From: Bacteroidota bacterium
Lineage (GTDB): Bacteria > Bacteroidota > Bacteroidia > Flavobacteriales_D > Sanyastnellaceae
Direction: 5' to 3'
Assembly (NCBI GenBank): GCA_027622975.1
Contig: JAQBVN010000008.1
Span: 1 to 64,000, forward strand
Length of the DNA stretch: 64,000 bases
Part shown: positions 52,773-61,323 of the stretch, in pieces
Position numbering within the stretch: the stretch's first letter is position 1
Layout of the letters: every line of letters begins with the position of its first letter
The notes under the pieces: model-generated
Told to the model about the DNA's origin: nothing
Database searches by the model: none
What the model saw: the letters and a program-made list of their open reading frames with translations, nothing else
Program-made: the position numbers and the translations under genes

Positions 52773-54638
52773 TCAAGGGCGCCATTGCAACGATCCATTC
52801 CATGAGGTTTGGTTGCCCACGGAATCTGTCACTCGAAGGGACACCGGCACGGAAATGCCGGTGGGATGCACGCCGTCCGAAGCTTGGTAAGTCACCATGT
52901 GGCGCTTAGGATCCCACACCACCCGAGCCCATTTCCCATCAATGCGCAAATCCAAATCATCGACACCCGAAAGCGCATCATCCACCCACCACACAGCATC
53001 CCCATTCCCCACCAAGGGTGATCCACTGTGATAAGGCTTTACTTCGGGCCGGAGGGTGTCACGCTGAACGTGCCAATGACCACCTTCACTCAAAGTCCCG
53101 TGCAAGAGTCCCCTCTCAAACGAAGCGATTTCAACCTCGGTGGGTTCCCCAGCCTGGTTTGTTTGAACGAACACCCATCGATCCGTGGGCCACGATTCAG
53201 CTGGCACGCTGCCGTGGAATGTCGAAAGGGTCTCGACGCGGACTGGCAACCGCCAAGAAACCCCCATGCCTTTGCGATACGGAACCGTGGTGGGTTCGAG
53301 GTGGAGCGACATTCCATCCAAAGCCATGTCGCAACTGACTTGCTCCGGCTCGTAAAACACGTTGGCAGGCCAAGTCACCTTGGCATGGGCTCCACTGGCG
53401 GACTCCACCTCCACCCCGCCCGATTCTTGGGGAGTGGCCAGCACCCCAGAGGGTCGGAGCAAGGAATCACCGGTCCATACACGTCCCTTCAACTTCCACA
53501 CAGCCAACGACGCATTGCCTGCCGCATCGGTCACCTCAACTCTGACCAAGGCACACTGCCCCTCTTTGAGGTGAATCCATCCATCCGAAGGTGCTGTTTG
53601 ATAAATGGGCAACGCATTGGTTGACAGGCGATGCAAGCGGTGAACTTGCCTCTTGGTTTCTGCCCACACAGGATACAAGGTGTGGGCATTCATGTCTTTG
53701 TTGACCCCAAAATCCAACGATTCCAGTTCGAATTCGTGGGTGGATACGACACGGCCATCTACTTCAATTTGGCTGGAAAGTGTGCGGATGCCGCACACAT
53801 TGTTTGCCCCATTCAACAAGTCATATGCCTCCACAGATGCCCTCCACGTCAAAGGCACTTCTACTGTATCCGCCATCGGGTCGATTCTGTCGCGCTGCCC
53901 CCTGAATCCTTCGATCCAGAGGCCTCCGAGCACCGGGGGCCTTGAGTCCTCCTTCACAATCCAGCCATCGAGGGGGTTCAAAGGGTGCTGGGTGTTCGTT
54001 GAACGAATTTCAAAATGCAAGTGGGGTCCCCCACTCCCGCCCGTGTTTCCACTCCAACCCAAGGTGTCACCTGCCTGAAAACACAGTGAGTCCAAAGGCA
54101 TGGGGTTGGCATCCAAACCCAAGGTTCGTCCCTTGTAGGTTCGAGCCACAGCCCACGTTTGCACTGCGGATTCGAAGGATTGGAGATGGGCGTAAACCGT
54201 GGTCACTCCGTCGGGTCCTTCAAGGTACAGGGCATTCCCGTAGCCCCAAGGGGACATCTTGACACGACCCACACATCCAGCGGTTGCGGCGAGCACAGGC
54301 AACCCTTCGCGTCCCTCTGTTTTCAGGTCAACCCCCGTGTGAAAATGATTGCCACGCAATTCTCCAAAATTCCCACTCAAGTACAAGGGAATGTCGAGTG
54401 GATTCACCCATTCATGCTTCGCTTTGAACGAGACCGGGTCGAGGGTTTGTCCTCTGAGCATTCCCGAGACCAAGGCCATTCCTAGACAGAGCAACAAGCG
54501 GGACCGAACTCGGAAAACCAGACAAGGATGGTGGGCCAAACCCAAGGCGAACACCCTGGCATCGCACCCACAAAATCCCTTGTTAAGTGGCCCCCACAAC
54601 GAGGGATTGAAACGCGCGTGTGCCTGTTCATGAAGCAT
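52773..54638 (-). CDS. M23-family (LytM) peptidase
   Basis: The 621-residue protein has an N-terminal secretion signal (LLLCLGMALVSGMLRGQ; about 45 residues precede it from ATG 54638) and an M23 domain near residues 85-200: GNFGELRGNHFHTGVDLKT, the catalytic HxxxD, and SGGPHLHFEIRST with the second His. The remainder is a long beta-rich region of unknown type. M23 enzymes hydrolyse peptidoglycan peptide crosslinks. TAGTTTTA followed by four bases and ATG 54638 is a weak promoter match; a GTG at 54554 is an alternative start. Confidence 0.85.
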   Translation of the reverse strand: MLHEQAHARFNPSLWGPLNKGFCGCDARVFALGLAHHPCLVFRVRSRLLLCLGMALVSGMLRGQTLDPVSFKAKHEWVNPLDIPLYLSGNFGELRGNHFHTGVDLKTEGREGLPVLAATAGCVGRVKMSPWGYGNALYLEGPDGVTTVYAHLQSFESAVQTWAVARTYKGRTLGLDANPMPLDSLCFQAGDTLGWSGNTGGSGGPHLHFEIRSTNTQHPLNPLDGWIVKEDSRPPVLGGLWIEGFRGQRDRIDPMADTVEVPLTWRASVEAYDLLNGANNVCGIRTLSSQIEVDGRVVSTHEFELESLDFGVNKDMNAHTLYPVWAETKRQVHRLHRLSTNALPIYQTAPSDGWIHLKEGQCALVRVEVTDAAGNASLAVWKLKGRVWTGDSLLRPSGVLATPQESGGVEVESASGAHAKVTWPANVFYEPEQVSCDMALDGMSLHLEPTTVPYRKGMGVSWRLPVRVETLSTFHGSVPAESWPTDRWVFVQTNQAGEPTEVEIASFERGLLHGTLSEGGHWHVQRDTLRPEVKPYHSGSPLVGNGDAVWWVDDALSGVDDLDLRIDGKWARVVWDPKRHMVTYQASDGVHPTGISVPVSLRVTDSVGNQTSWNGSLQWRP

Positions 54639-54687
54639 GGTGTAAAACTACACGTTGGTGTCCCCCTCACACTTCTTGGCAATGCCC

Positions 54688-54695
54688 TACTTTTG
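54688..54695 (+). promoter_or_regulatory. -7 element for the zapA/rny operon
   Basis: TACTTTTG matches TAnnTTTG and leaves about 17 nt before ATG 54713. No TTG is found at 17-23 bases upstream. Confidence 0.5.
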
Positions 54696-54712
54696 TCTAC
54701 AGCAACGCGTTC

Positions 54713-54976
54713 ATGACTAAAGATCAATCCCAACTGACTTCGCTCTTGGAAGCCACCGACGCACTTCTTCAGGCCCACGTGCTCCTGAAAGAAGAACATC
54801 GGGTGGTGAAGGAACGGCTTGAGGAGGCATTGTCGGCACTGGATGAGCTGAAATCTGAACGGGAAGCGAACAACCCACATTCACCCCCAACGACAGAATC
54901 TTCCCCGCTCTCTGCGGATGAACTGGACGCGTTGGTGGAGGAAATCGATTCTTGCATCGCACTTCTCAATCCTTGA
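54713..54976 (+). CDS. Small coiled-coil protein upstream of zapA
   Basis: The 87-residue protein is an almost pure coiled coil (residues about 5-55, LLEATDALLQAHVLLKEEHRVVKERLEEALSALDELK), with a short acidic C-terminal helix (ELDALVEEIDSCIALL). I do not recognise the family. Its position 11 nt before zapA suggests a cell-division partner, similar in size and shape to ZapB, but there is no sequence basis for that name. The start was chosen after a TACTTTTG element. Confidence 0.6.
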   Translation: MTKDQSQLTSLLEATDALLQAHVLLKEEHRVVKERLEEALSALDELKSEREANNPHSPPTTESSPLSADELDALVEEIDSCIALLNP

Positions 54977-54987
54977 GAACAGGCACC

Positions 54988-55290
54988 ATGGAAACCCACA
55001 ACATCCACATCGGCGGACGAACATACCCCATGACCTTGGAGGTCGATGAGGTGAACAAAGTTCAGGAAGCTGCCAGGCTTGTGGACCGCCACATCGCAAC
55101 CTTGAAATCGCAATATGCCATCAGTGACCGCATCGATTTGATGGCCATGGCTGCACTTCAAATTGCTGCACAAACTGGTTCCAGCCCATCGAAAGTATCT
55201 TCTCCGTCATCGGAGAGCAGCACCTTTGATTGGCCTGTCGACCGCATGGATCAACTCCTTCTCCGCATCCAAGAAGTCCTCGCTCGGTGA
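54988..55290 (+). CDS. zapA: Cell division protein ZapA
   Basis: ZapA cross-links FtsZ filaments at midcell. The 100-residue protein shows the family features: IHIGGRTYPMTLEVDEVNKVQEAARLVDRHI, YAISDRIDLMAMAALQIAAQ and a C-terminal coiled coil (DRMDQLLLRIQEVL). Length is typical. It lies between the coiled-coil gene and rny, an order commonly seen in Bacteroidota. Confidence 0.9.
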   Translation: METHNIHIGGRTYPMTLEVDEVNKVQEAARLVDRHIATLKSQYAISDRIDLMAMAALQIAAQTGSSPSKVSSPSSESSTFDWPVDRMDQLLLRIQEVLAR

Positions 55291-55316
55291 CGGTTCTGTA
55301 TTGAACCTATCCATCC

Positions 55317-56849
55317 ATGACACCAATCATTGCCGCAGCCCTGGGAATCGTCCTCGGTTCAGGTCTAGGCTACTTCCTGTTTTTAAAGGTCCTCACAGGC
55401 AAAGCGGACAGCATTGTTCGCGAAGCTGAATTGCGCGGAGAGGCCATCAAAGAGAAAAAAATTCTTCAAGCCAAAGAGAAGTTCATCGAGCTGAAAGAGA
55501 AGCAAGCGAACCAGCGGAAGGATCTCGACCGCAAATTGAATGAACGCGAAGAGCGCATCAAACGAACAGAAAGCAATCTGCAACGATCCATCGATCAAAA
55601 CAAAAGTGCAGAACGCAAACTTCAGCAAGACCAAGAAAAAGTCGAACAGCGACTCCAAGTCCTCGAGAAGAAGCAAAAAGAACTCGATGGAGATCAGCAG
55701 AAAGCTCTCGAAGTACTCGAGAAGTTAAGCGGTATGACCGTGGAAGATGCCAAGACATCCATGGTGGAGCAGGTCAAAGGAGAAGCACGAGCCATGGCTG
55801 CCTCTGTGGCCCAAGAGATCATTGACGAAGCCAAGGAACGCGCCAATGCCGACGCGAAGAAGATTGTGATCCAGACCATTCAAAGGGTTGCCACGGAACA
55901 CAGCGTCGAAAATTCGGTTTCGGTTTTCCAAATCAAAAACGACGATGTCAAGGGACGGATCATCGGGCGGGAAGGACGCAACATTCGTGCGCTAGAAGCA
56001 GCCACTGGGGTCGAATTCATTGTGGACGACACGCCAGAAGCCATCATTCTGTCCTGCTTTGATCCAGTGCGTCGCGAAATTGCCCGTTTGAGCTTGCACC
56101 AATTGGTCACAGACGGCCGAATCCACCCAGCGCGCATTGAGGAAGTGGTGGAGAAAGTGACCAAGAAATTGGAGGAAGAAATTGCGGAAACGGGCAAGCG
56201 AACCTTGATTGATTTGGGCATTCACAACATGAAAAGTGAATTGGTTCGCATGGTGGGTCGGATGAAATACAGGTCCTCTTATGGCCAAAACCTGTTGCAG
56301 CACAGCCGAGAGGTTGCCAACCTTTGTGCATCCATGGCGGCCGAATTGGGCTTGGATGCCAAAGCTGCCAAACGGGCGGGACTTCTTCACGACATCGGCA
56401 AGGTGAGCGACGAAGAAAGTGAATTGCCACACGCACTTCTCGGAATGAAGATCGCCGAGAAGTTTGGTGAACGTGGGGACGTGCTGAATGCCATTGGAGC
56501 CCACCATGACGAGATTGAAATGACCAGCCTGCTCTCCCCCATCATCCAAGTCTGTGACGCCATCAGTGGCGCACGTCCAGGTGCACGTCGGGAAATGGTG
56601 GAAGCGTACATCCAACGGCTCCGTGACTTGGAGAATCTGGCCTTGGAATATCCAGGAGTGACCAAATCATTTGCCATCCAAGCAGGCCGTGAATTGCGCG
56701 TGCTCGTGGAAAGTGACCAGGTCAGTGATGAACAAGCCGATCAGTTGTCGTTTGAAATTAGCCAGCGCATCATGAACGAAATGACCTACCCCGGTCAGGT
56801 GAAAATCACCGTGATTCGTGAACGTCGCGCGGTGAGCATCGCACGCTGA
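55317..56849 (+). CDS. rny: Ribonuclease Y
   Basis: RNase Y is a membrane-anchored endoribonuclease that starts mRNA decay. The 510-residue protein has an N-terminal transmembrane segment (residues about 4-23), a long coiled coil (30-180), a KH RNA-binding domain ([19 protein letters not shown] near 212) and an HD domain with the metal-binding pair His358-Asp359 ([12 protein letters not shown]). It starts 26 nt after zapA and its stop overlaps the flippase ATG. Confidence 0.96.
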   Translation: MTPIIAAALGIVLGSGLGYFLFLKVLTGKADSIVREAELRGEAIKEKKILQAKEKFIELKEKQANQRKDLDRKLNEREERIKRTESNLQRSIDQNKSAERKLQQDQEKVEQRLQVLEKKQKELDGDQQKALEVLEKLSGMTVEDAKTSMVEQVKGEARAMAASVAQEIIDEAKERANADAKKIVIQTIQRVATEHSVENSVSVFQIKNDDVKGRIIGREGRNIRALEAATGVEFIVDDTPEAIILSCFDPVRREIARLSLHQLVTDGRIHPARIEEVVEKVTKKLEEEIAETGKRTLIDLGIHNMKSELVRMVGRMKYRSSYGQNLLQHSREVANLCASMAAELGLDAKAAKRAGLLHDIGKVSDEESELPHALLGMKIAEKFGERGDVLNAIGAHHDEIEMTSLLSPIIQVCDAISGARPGARREMVEAYIQRLRDLENLALEYPGVTKSFAIQAGRELRVLVESDQVSDEQADQLSFEISQRIMNEMTYPGQVKITVIRERRAVSIAR

Positions 56850-58333
56850 TGACACAGGAGGGATCCACACCCTCCATGGGCGTTTCCCTGAGTTGGCAGA
56901 CGCTCAATGTGATGCTGCAAGTGGGGTTGCAGTTGATCTACATGGCCCTGCTGGCACGGTGGATTGCCCCAGAAGACTTTGGCGTGATGGCCATTGCTTT
57001 GGTGGTCGTGGGTGTGGTTGAAATCTTCGCCCAGGTAGGCATTGGCCCATCGATTGTTCAGCAACCCCATCTCACCCCTTCCCACATTGCCACAGCATGG
57101 TGGTTCAGTGCCGGTTTGGGTCTGGTGTTCTTTGCGGGCATGTACCTCGCCGCACCCGCCCTTTCCGCGCATTACGAGACTCCGGCACTATGCCAAGTGC
57201 TGCGTTGGATCTCACTCAGTTTTGTCATCTCGGGCTTCAGTGTGGTGTCCAGAAGTCTGTTGATCAAACGCATGGATTTTCGCGCGCTCACCGCGTGTGC
57301 CTTGGCTGGCATGGTGGTAGGGAACTTGGGAATTGGATTGTGGATGGCCTCCCAAGGCGCAGGTTTGTGGGCCTATGTCACGGCGCTTCTGGTCCAAAAC
57401 GGAGTTCTGAGCCTCGGATATGTGTGGTTTGCCCGAATCCCCCTGCATGCGAGATGGGATGGAGCTGCTTTAGGCTCCCTGTTGACTTATGGTGGCCGTA
57501 GCACCGTCTTCAACCTGCTCACCTATGCCGGGGCGAAAGTGGACATGCTGATGGTGAAGGAATCCCTCGGCTGGCGGGACGTAGGATGGTACGACAGGGC
57601 GGTGTATTTGATGGGGCTCCCGGTCACAGTGCTGGGAAAGCTTGGTGACAGTGTGCTTTTTAGCGGGCTTTCTGCCATGCAAGACAACCGTGACCAACTA
57701 CGAGCCACATCCCTGCGTGGTTTGCATTTGATCTCCCTCCTCACCCTTCCGATGACCATTGTGCTTGTGTGGCAGGCCGAGGGAATCACGAGGTTGATCT
57801 TGGGGCCCAAGTTTGATGGAGCGGCACCCCTAGCCCAAACGCTGTTTCTCGCAGTGGCCCTTCGTGCACTCACCAAATTGGGAGACGCAAACATTCGAGC
57901 CTTGGACGGACTTCGCTGGGGGATCACCATCAAGTTGGTGTTCCTCGGAACCTTGGCGGTCGGGGTTCAATGGGCCCTGACCCGAGGACACGGGTCTCAG
58001 GGCGCCGCGTGGGCTGTCGTCGCGGCATCAGGTGTTCAGTGGCTGCTGACCATGGGATGGATGACCCAAACATTGGGCATCTCATGGCCGGAGTTGTTAC
58101 GCTTCGTGCGTCCAGGCATCGGCATGGCGATTGCAGTGGCCATTCCCATGGGGGCTATCCCCTCCTCGGCTTGGTGGGTGTCCACAGCGATTGCGGTGTG
58201 TCTGGCCGTGTGTGCAGCCCTAGTCTTTCCCGGATTGGCCTTGCCCAAGGCCGTGGATCCTCAAGGGACCCTTCGCTCATGGGTTGCAGCGCGCTTGCCC
58301 ATGCGCGGTTTGCGTTCGCGTTGGGAGTCATGA
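56849..58333 (+). CDS. Oligosaccharide flippase (Wzx-like, MATE superfamily)
   Basis: The 494-residue protein has about 12-14 hydrophobic helices and the polysaccharide-synthase (Wzx) start LNVMLQVGLQLIYMALLARWIAPEDFGVMAIALVVVGV, close to WzxC/lipopolysaccharide flippases. These move undecaprenyl-linked sugars across the inner membrane. The start ATG overlaps the rny stop (TGATG). The 3' end opens into a 37-bp tandem repeat array that begins four bases after the stop. Confidence 0.9.
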   Translation: MTQEGSTPSMGVSLSWQTLNVMLQVGLQLIYMALLARWIAPEDFGVMAIALVVVGVVEIFAQVGIGPSIVQQPHLTPSHIATAWWFSAGLGLVFFAGMYLAAPALSAHYETPALCQVLRWISLSFVISGFSVVSRSLLIKRMDFRALTACALAGMVVGNLGIGLWMASQGAGLWAYVTALLVQNGVLSLGYVWFARIPLHARWDGAALGSLLTYGGRSTVFNLLTYAGAKVDMLMVKESLGWRDVGWYDRAVYLMGLPVTVLGKLGDSVLFSGLSAMQDNRDQLRATSLRGLHLISLLTLPMTIVLVWQAEGITRLILGPKFDGAAPLAQTLFLAVALRALTKLGDANIRALDGLRWGITIKLVFLGTLAVGVQWALTRGHGSQGAAWAVVAASGVQWLLTMGWMTQTLGISWPELLRFVRPGIGMAIAVAIPMGAIPSSAWWVSTAIAVCLAVCAALVFPGLALPKAVDPQGTLRSWVAARLPMRGLRSRWES

Positions 58334-58336
58334 CGC

Positions 58337-58459
58337 GGCCCGAGGGTCGTGACGCACCCCAAGGGTCATCCAAGACCCGAGGGTCGTGACGCACCCCAAG
58401 GGTCACCCAAGACCCGAGGGTCGTGACGCACCCCAAGGGTCACCCAAGGCCCGGGGTTG
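58337..58459. repeat. Tandem repeat, about three 37-bp units with internal hairpins
   Basis: Units at 58337-58373, 58374-58410 and 58411-58447 share GACCCGAGGGTCGTGACGC and ACCCCAAGGGTCACCCAA. A partial fourth follows. Each unit contains the palindrome GACCC-GA-GGGTC, so the transcript could form a row of hairpins. Bases around the upstream TGA stop resemble the unit. Confidence 0.93.
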
Positions 58460-58522
58460 GAAGAACCGCGCGGGTAACGAACAGGTGATGAACAATTGAG
58501 GCTATCCAAGGGTTTTCGACAC

Positions 58523-59116
58523 ATGAAACTTATGATGAATACATTCCTGATCGTTTTGGTGCTTGTCGGCGTTGGAGCCCTCGTGGCTTGGAAAGCCTTC
58601 AATGCCAACCACCACTACACACCACAACCTGCCATGGCCTCTTTTCACGATTTGGTTGCAACCACCCTCGAAGGAGATGAATTTGCGTTTGACCAGCTTG
58701 CAGGCAAGCGCGTGTTGATCGTGAACACCGCCTCCAAGTGCGGTTTCACTCCGCAGTACGAATCCCTCGAAACGCTGCACCAGCGGTATGGTGACCAAGG
58801 TTTGGTGATTCTCGGATTTCCTTGCAACCAATTTGGGAAACAAGAACCTGGTTCTTCCGATGACATTCGATCGTTCTGCAGCAAGAATTATGGGGTGAGT
58901 TTCCAAATGATGGAAAAAATCGACGTCAAAGGTGACAACCAGCACTCAGTGTATGCTTGGCTCACTCGCAAGGAACTCAATGGGGCGGGTGACCACTCTG
59001 TTCGTTGGAACTTTCACAAGTTTCTCGTGAATGAACAAGGAGAATTGGTGGCAGCCTTGGGAAGTGGCGCAGACCCTCTTGGGGATGAAATTCTGTCCTT
59101 CGCGGCAGGTCGCTGA
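58523..59116 (+). CDS. Glutathione peroxidase-family thiol peroxidase with N-terminal membrane anchor
   Basis: The 197-residue protein has an N-terminal transmembrane anchor (about residues 5-24), then a glutathione peroxidase domain: NTASKCGFT with peroxidatic Cys73 (Cys, not selenocysteine), FPCNQFGKQEPGS, and RWNFHKFLV. Such Cys-type enzymes reduce peroxides, usually with thioredoxin. In a BshC-containing organism bacillithiol may be relevant, by inference only. The anchor implies action at the periplasmic face. A strong terminator follows. Confidence 0.9.
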   Translation: MKLMMNTFLIVLVLVGVGALVAWKAFNANHHYTPQPAMASFHDLVATTLEGDEFAFDQLAGKRVLIVNTASKCGFTPQYESLETLHQRYGDQGLVILGFPCNQFGKQEPGSSDDIRSFCSKNYGVSFQMMEKIDVKGDNQHSVYAWLTRKELNGAGDHSVRWNFHKFLVNEQGELVAALGSGADPLGDEILSFAAGR

Positions 59117-59136
59117 GCATGCCAAGCCTCAACGTG

Positions 59137-59166
59137 GAAAAAGCGTGCCTCTGGGTGCGCTTTTTT
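59137..59166 (+). terminator. Intrinsic terminator after glutathione peroxidase
   Basis: A stem of about 12 pairs (AAAAAGCGTGCC with GGTGCGCTTTTT, loop TCTG) followed by T6. Confidence 0.9.
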
Positions 59167-59227
59167 CATGTTTGAATGAGGGAGACCTCCTTTCAAATCC
59201 TGAACTTTGCCTCACAAGGAACCCATC

Positions 59228-60301
59228 ATGTCCAAGATTCACAACTATTCCGCAGGCCCCTGCATTCTTCCCCCCGAAGTCCTCCAAGAAGCCGCTGATG
59301 CGGTTCGCCAATGGGAGGGTCAAGGGCTTTCATTGATCGAGATGTCCCACCGCAGCAAACCTTTTGTGGCAGTGATGGACGAATGTCGGGCGTTGACCAA
59401 AGAATTGCTCGGGCTTCCCGACAGGTTTGAGGTGCTTTATCTCCAAGGTGGAGCGAGTTTGGGATTCCTGACCGCTGCGTACAACTTCTTGCCTGAAGGT
59501 GGGCGCGCGGCCTACACAGATACAGGAACGTGGGCAGCCAATGCCATCAAAGAGGCCAGACACCTCGGCGACGTCGATGTGGTGGCTTCCTCCAAGGCTG
59601 AGAATTACAACCACATCCCCACCCTTGGTGAGGTCCATTCGGGTCATGCGTACCTCCACATCACCACCAACAACACCATCTACGGAACCCAATATGCTGA
59701 GATGCCAAAGGTTCCCGTGCCCTTGGTGGCAGACATGAGCTCCGACATCATGAGTCGAACCTTTGATCCAGAACCATTCGCCTTGATTTATGGTGGGGTG
59801 CAGAAAAACATGGGCCCCGCGGGAGCGGTCATGTACGCTGTGGATCGTGAACGTCTCGGTGCCACAGGACGGAACATTCCATCGTACCTCGATTTGAATG
59901 TTCACTTGAGCAAGGACAGCATGTTCAACACACCCCCTGTGTTTTCGGTATTCACCACCTTGCTTACGCTGCGCTGGCTTCAGGCCCAAGGCGGGGTAGC
60001 AGCCATTCAACAGGTCAATGAAGCGAAAAGCGCACTCCTGTACAGTGAAATTGATCGCAACCCCTTGTTTGTGGGGCACGCCTTGATGGGAAGCCGCTCT
60101 CACATGAATGTCACTTTCCGTCTCAACCACGAAGAACATGCCGCCGCCTTTGACAAGTCGTGGAATGAAGCTGGGATCAGTGGACTGAAGGGTCACAGAA
60201 GCGTGGGTGGATACCGCGCATCCATGTACAATGCCTTGCCTCTAGAAAGCGTGCAGGTGTTGGTGGATGTCATGAAAGAACTTGAACGAACCCAAGGCTG
60301 A
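59228..60301 (+). CDS. serC: Phosphoserine aminotransferase
   Basis: SerC makes 3-phosphoserine from 3-phosphohydroxypyruvate and glutamate using pyridoxal phosphate. The 357-residue protein shows the start IHNYSAGPCILPPEVLQEAADAV, the LYLQGGASLGF block, DMSSDIMSR and the PLP-lysine motif GGVQKNMGPAG. It begins the serine operon after a terminator. The likely promoter is unclear; GAACTTTG about 20 bases upstream is a one-position variant. Confidence 0.96.
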   Translation: MSKIHNYSAGPCILPPEVLQEAADAVRQWEGQGLSLIEMSHRSKPFVAVMDECRALTKELLGLPDRFEVLYLQGGASLGFLTAAYNFLPEGGRAAYTDTGTWAANAIKEARHLGDVDVVASSKAENYNHIPTLGEVHSGHAYLHITTNNTIYGTQYAEMPKVPVPLVADMSSDIMSRTFDPEPFALIYGGVQKNMGPAGAVMYAVDRERLGATGRNIPSYLDLNVHLSKDSMFNTPPVFSVFTTLLTLRWLQAQGGVAAIQQVNEAKSALLYSEIDRNPLFVGHALMGSRSHMNVTFRLNHEEHAAAFDKSWNEAGISGLKGHRSVGGYRASMYNALPLESVQVLVDVMKELERTQG

Positions 60302-60372
60302 CCTTTAGGGTAAGCCCTCCCTCCCCTGTGTTGCAACTTGCCATTGAAAACCCAACCACAAACCAAGCACCC

Positions 60373-61323
60373 ATGAACATTCTCGCCAACGACGGCATCA
60401 GCCCTTCTGGAGCGCAGGCCTTGCTCGATGCCGGCCATCATTTGCACACCTCTTTTGTGGAGGCCGACCAACTCGAAGCGTTCATTCACGAGCACGACAT
60501 TCACGGAATTTTGGTGAGATCAGCCACCCAAGTACGCCAGCCTCTGATTGACGCTTGTCCCGGATTGAAGTTCATCGGACGGGGCGGAGTGGGCATGGAC
60601 AACATCGACGTTGAATACGCCCGCAACAAGGGAATTGCAGTCTTCAACACGCCAGCGTCTTCATCGCAAAGTGTGGCTGAGCTTGTGATGGGCCATTTGT
60701 TCACCCTTGCAAGGTTTTTGCATCACAGCAATCGCGCGATGCCCACCGACGGCCAAACCGGCTTCAAGGCTCTGAAAAAGGCCTACGGAAAGGGCACAGA
60801 GTTGCGCGGCAAAACCCTTGGCATTGTGGGCTTTGGTCGCATTGGAAGGTCTTTGGCCTCGTACGCCCTTGGCTGTGGCATGGATGTGGTGGCGCATGAT
60901 CCGTTTGTAGAGCATGGAAATGTGTCTTTGACCATTGGAGGCCAAACGCTTGAGGTGGACTGCCCCTTGCTTTCCCTGCAAGACTTGCTCGCTCAATCGG
61001 ACATGGTCAGCATTCACGTTCCCGCCCAAGCGGATGGAAGCGCCGTGATTGGATCGGGAGAATTGGCCAAAATGAAGCGTGGGGCTTTCTTGGTCAATGC
61101 GGCCCGCGGTGGTTCCGTGGACGAAGATGCCTTGATGGCTGCTCTTGACAGCGGCCACTTGGCGGGAGCCGCATTGGACGTGTTTGTGGGAGAGCCCTCA
61201 CCACGTGCTGATGTCACGACCCATGCCCAATTGTCATTGACCCCTCACATTGGCGCTGCCACGGAGGAGGCACAGGATCGCATCGGACTGGAATTGGCAG
61301 CCCAAATCGAAGCCTTGTCATGA
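60373..61323 (+). CDS. D-3-phosphoglycerate dehydrogenase-type 2-hydroxyacid dehydrogenase
   Basis: The 316-residue protein is a D-2-hydroxyacid dehydrogenase like SerA without ACT domain: IGRGGVGMDNIDVEYA, the NAD loop GIVGFGRIGRSLASYALG, VNAARGGSVDEDALMAAL and a C-terminal LTPHIGAATEEAQDRIG with catalytic His. Its position after serC indicates oxidation of 3-phosphoglycerate in serine synthesis. It lacks the regulatory domain, implying no classic serine feedback binding. Its stop overlaps DUF1015 by four bases. Confidence 0.9.
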   Translation: MNILANDGISPSGAQALLDAGHHLHTSFVEADQLEAFIHEHDIHGILVRSATQVRQPLIDACPGLKFIGRGGVGMDNIDVEYARNKGIAVFNTPASSSQSVAELVMGHLFTLARFLHHSNRAMPTDGQTGFKALKKAYGKGTELRGKTLGIVGFGRIGRSLASYALGCGMDVVAHDPFVEHGNVSLTIGGQTLEVDCPLLSLQDLLAQSDMVSIHVPAQADGSAVIGSGELAKMKRGAFLVNAARGGSVDEDALMAALDSGHLAGAALDVFVGEPSPRADVTTHAQLSLTPHIGAATEEAQDRIGLELAAQIEALS

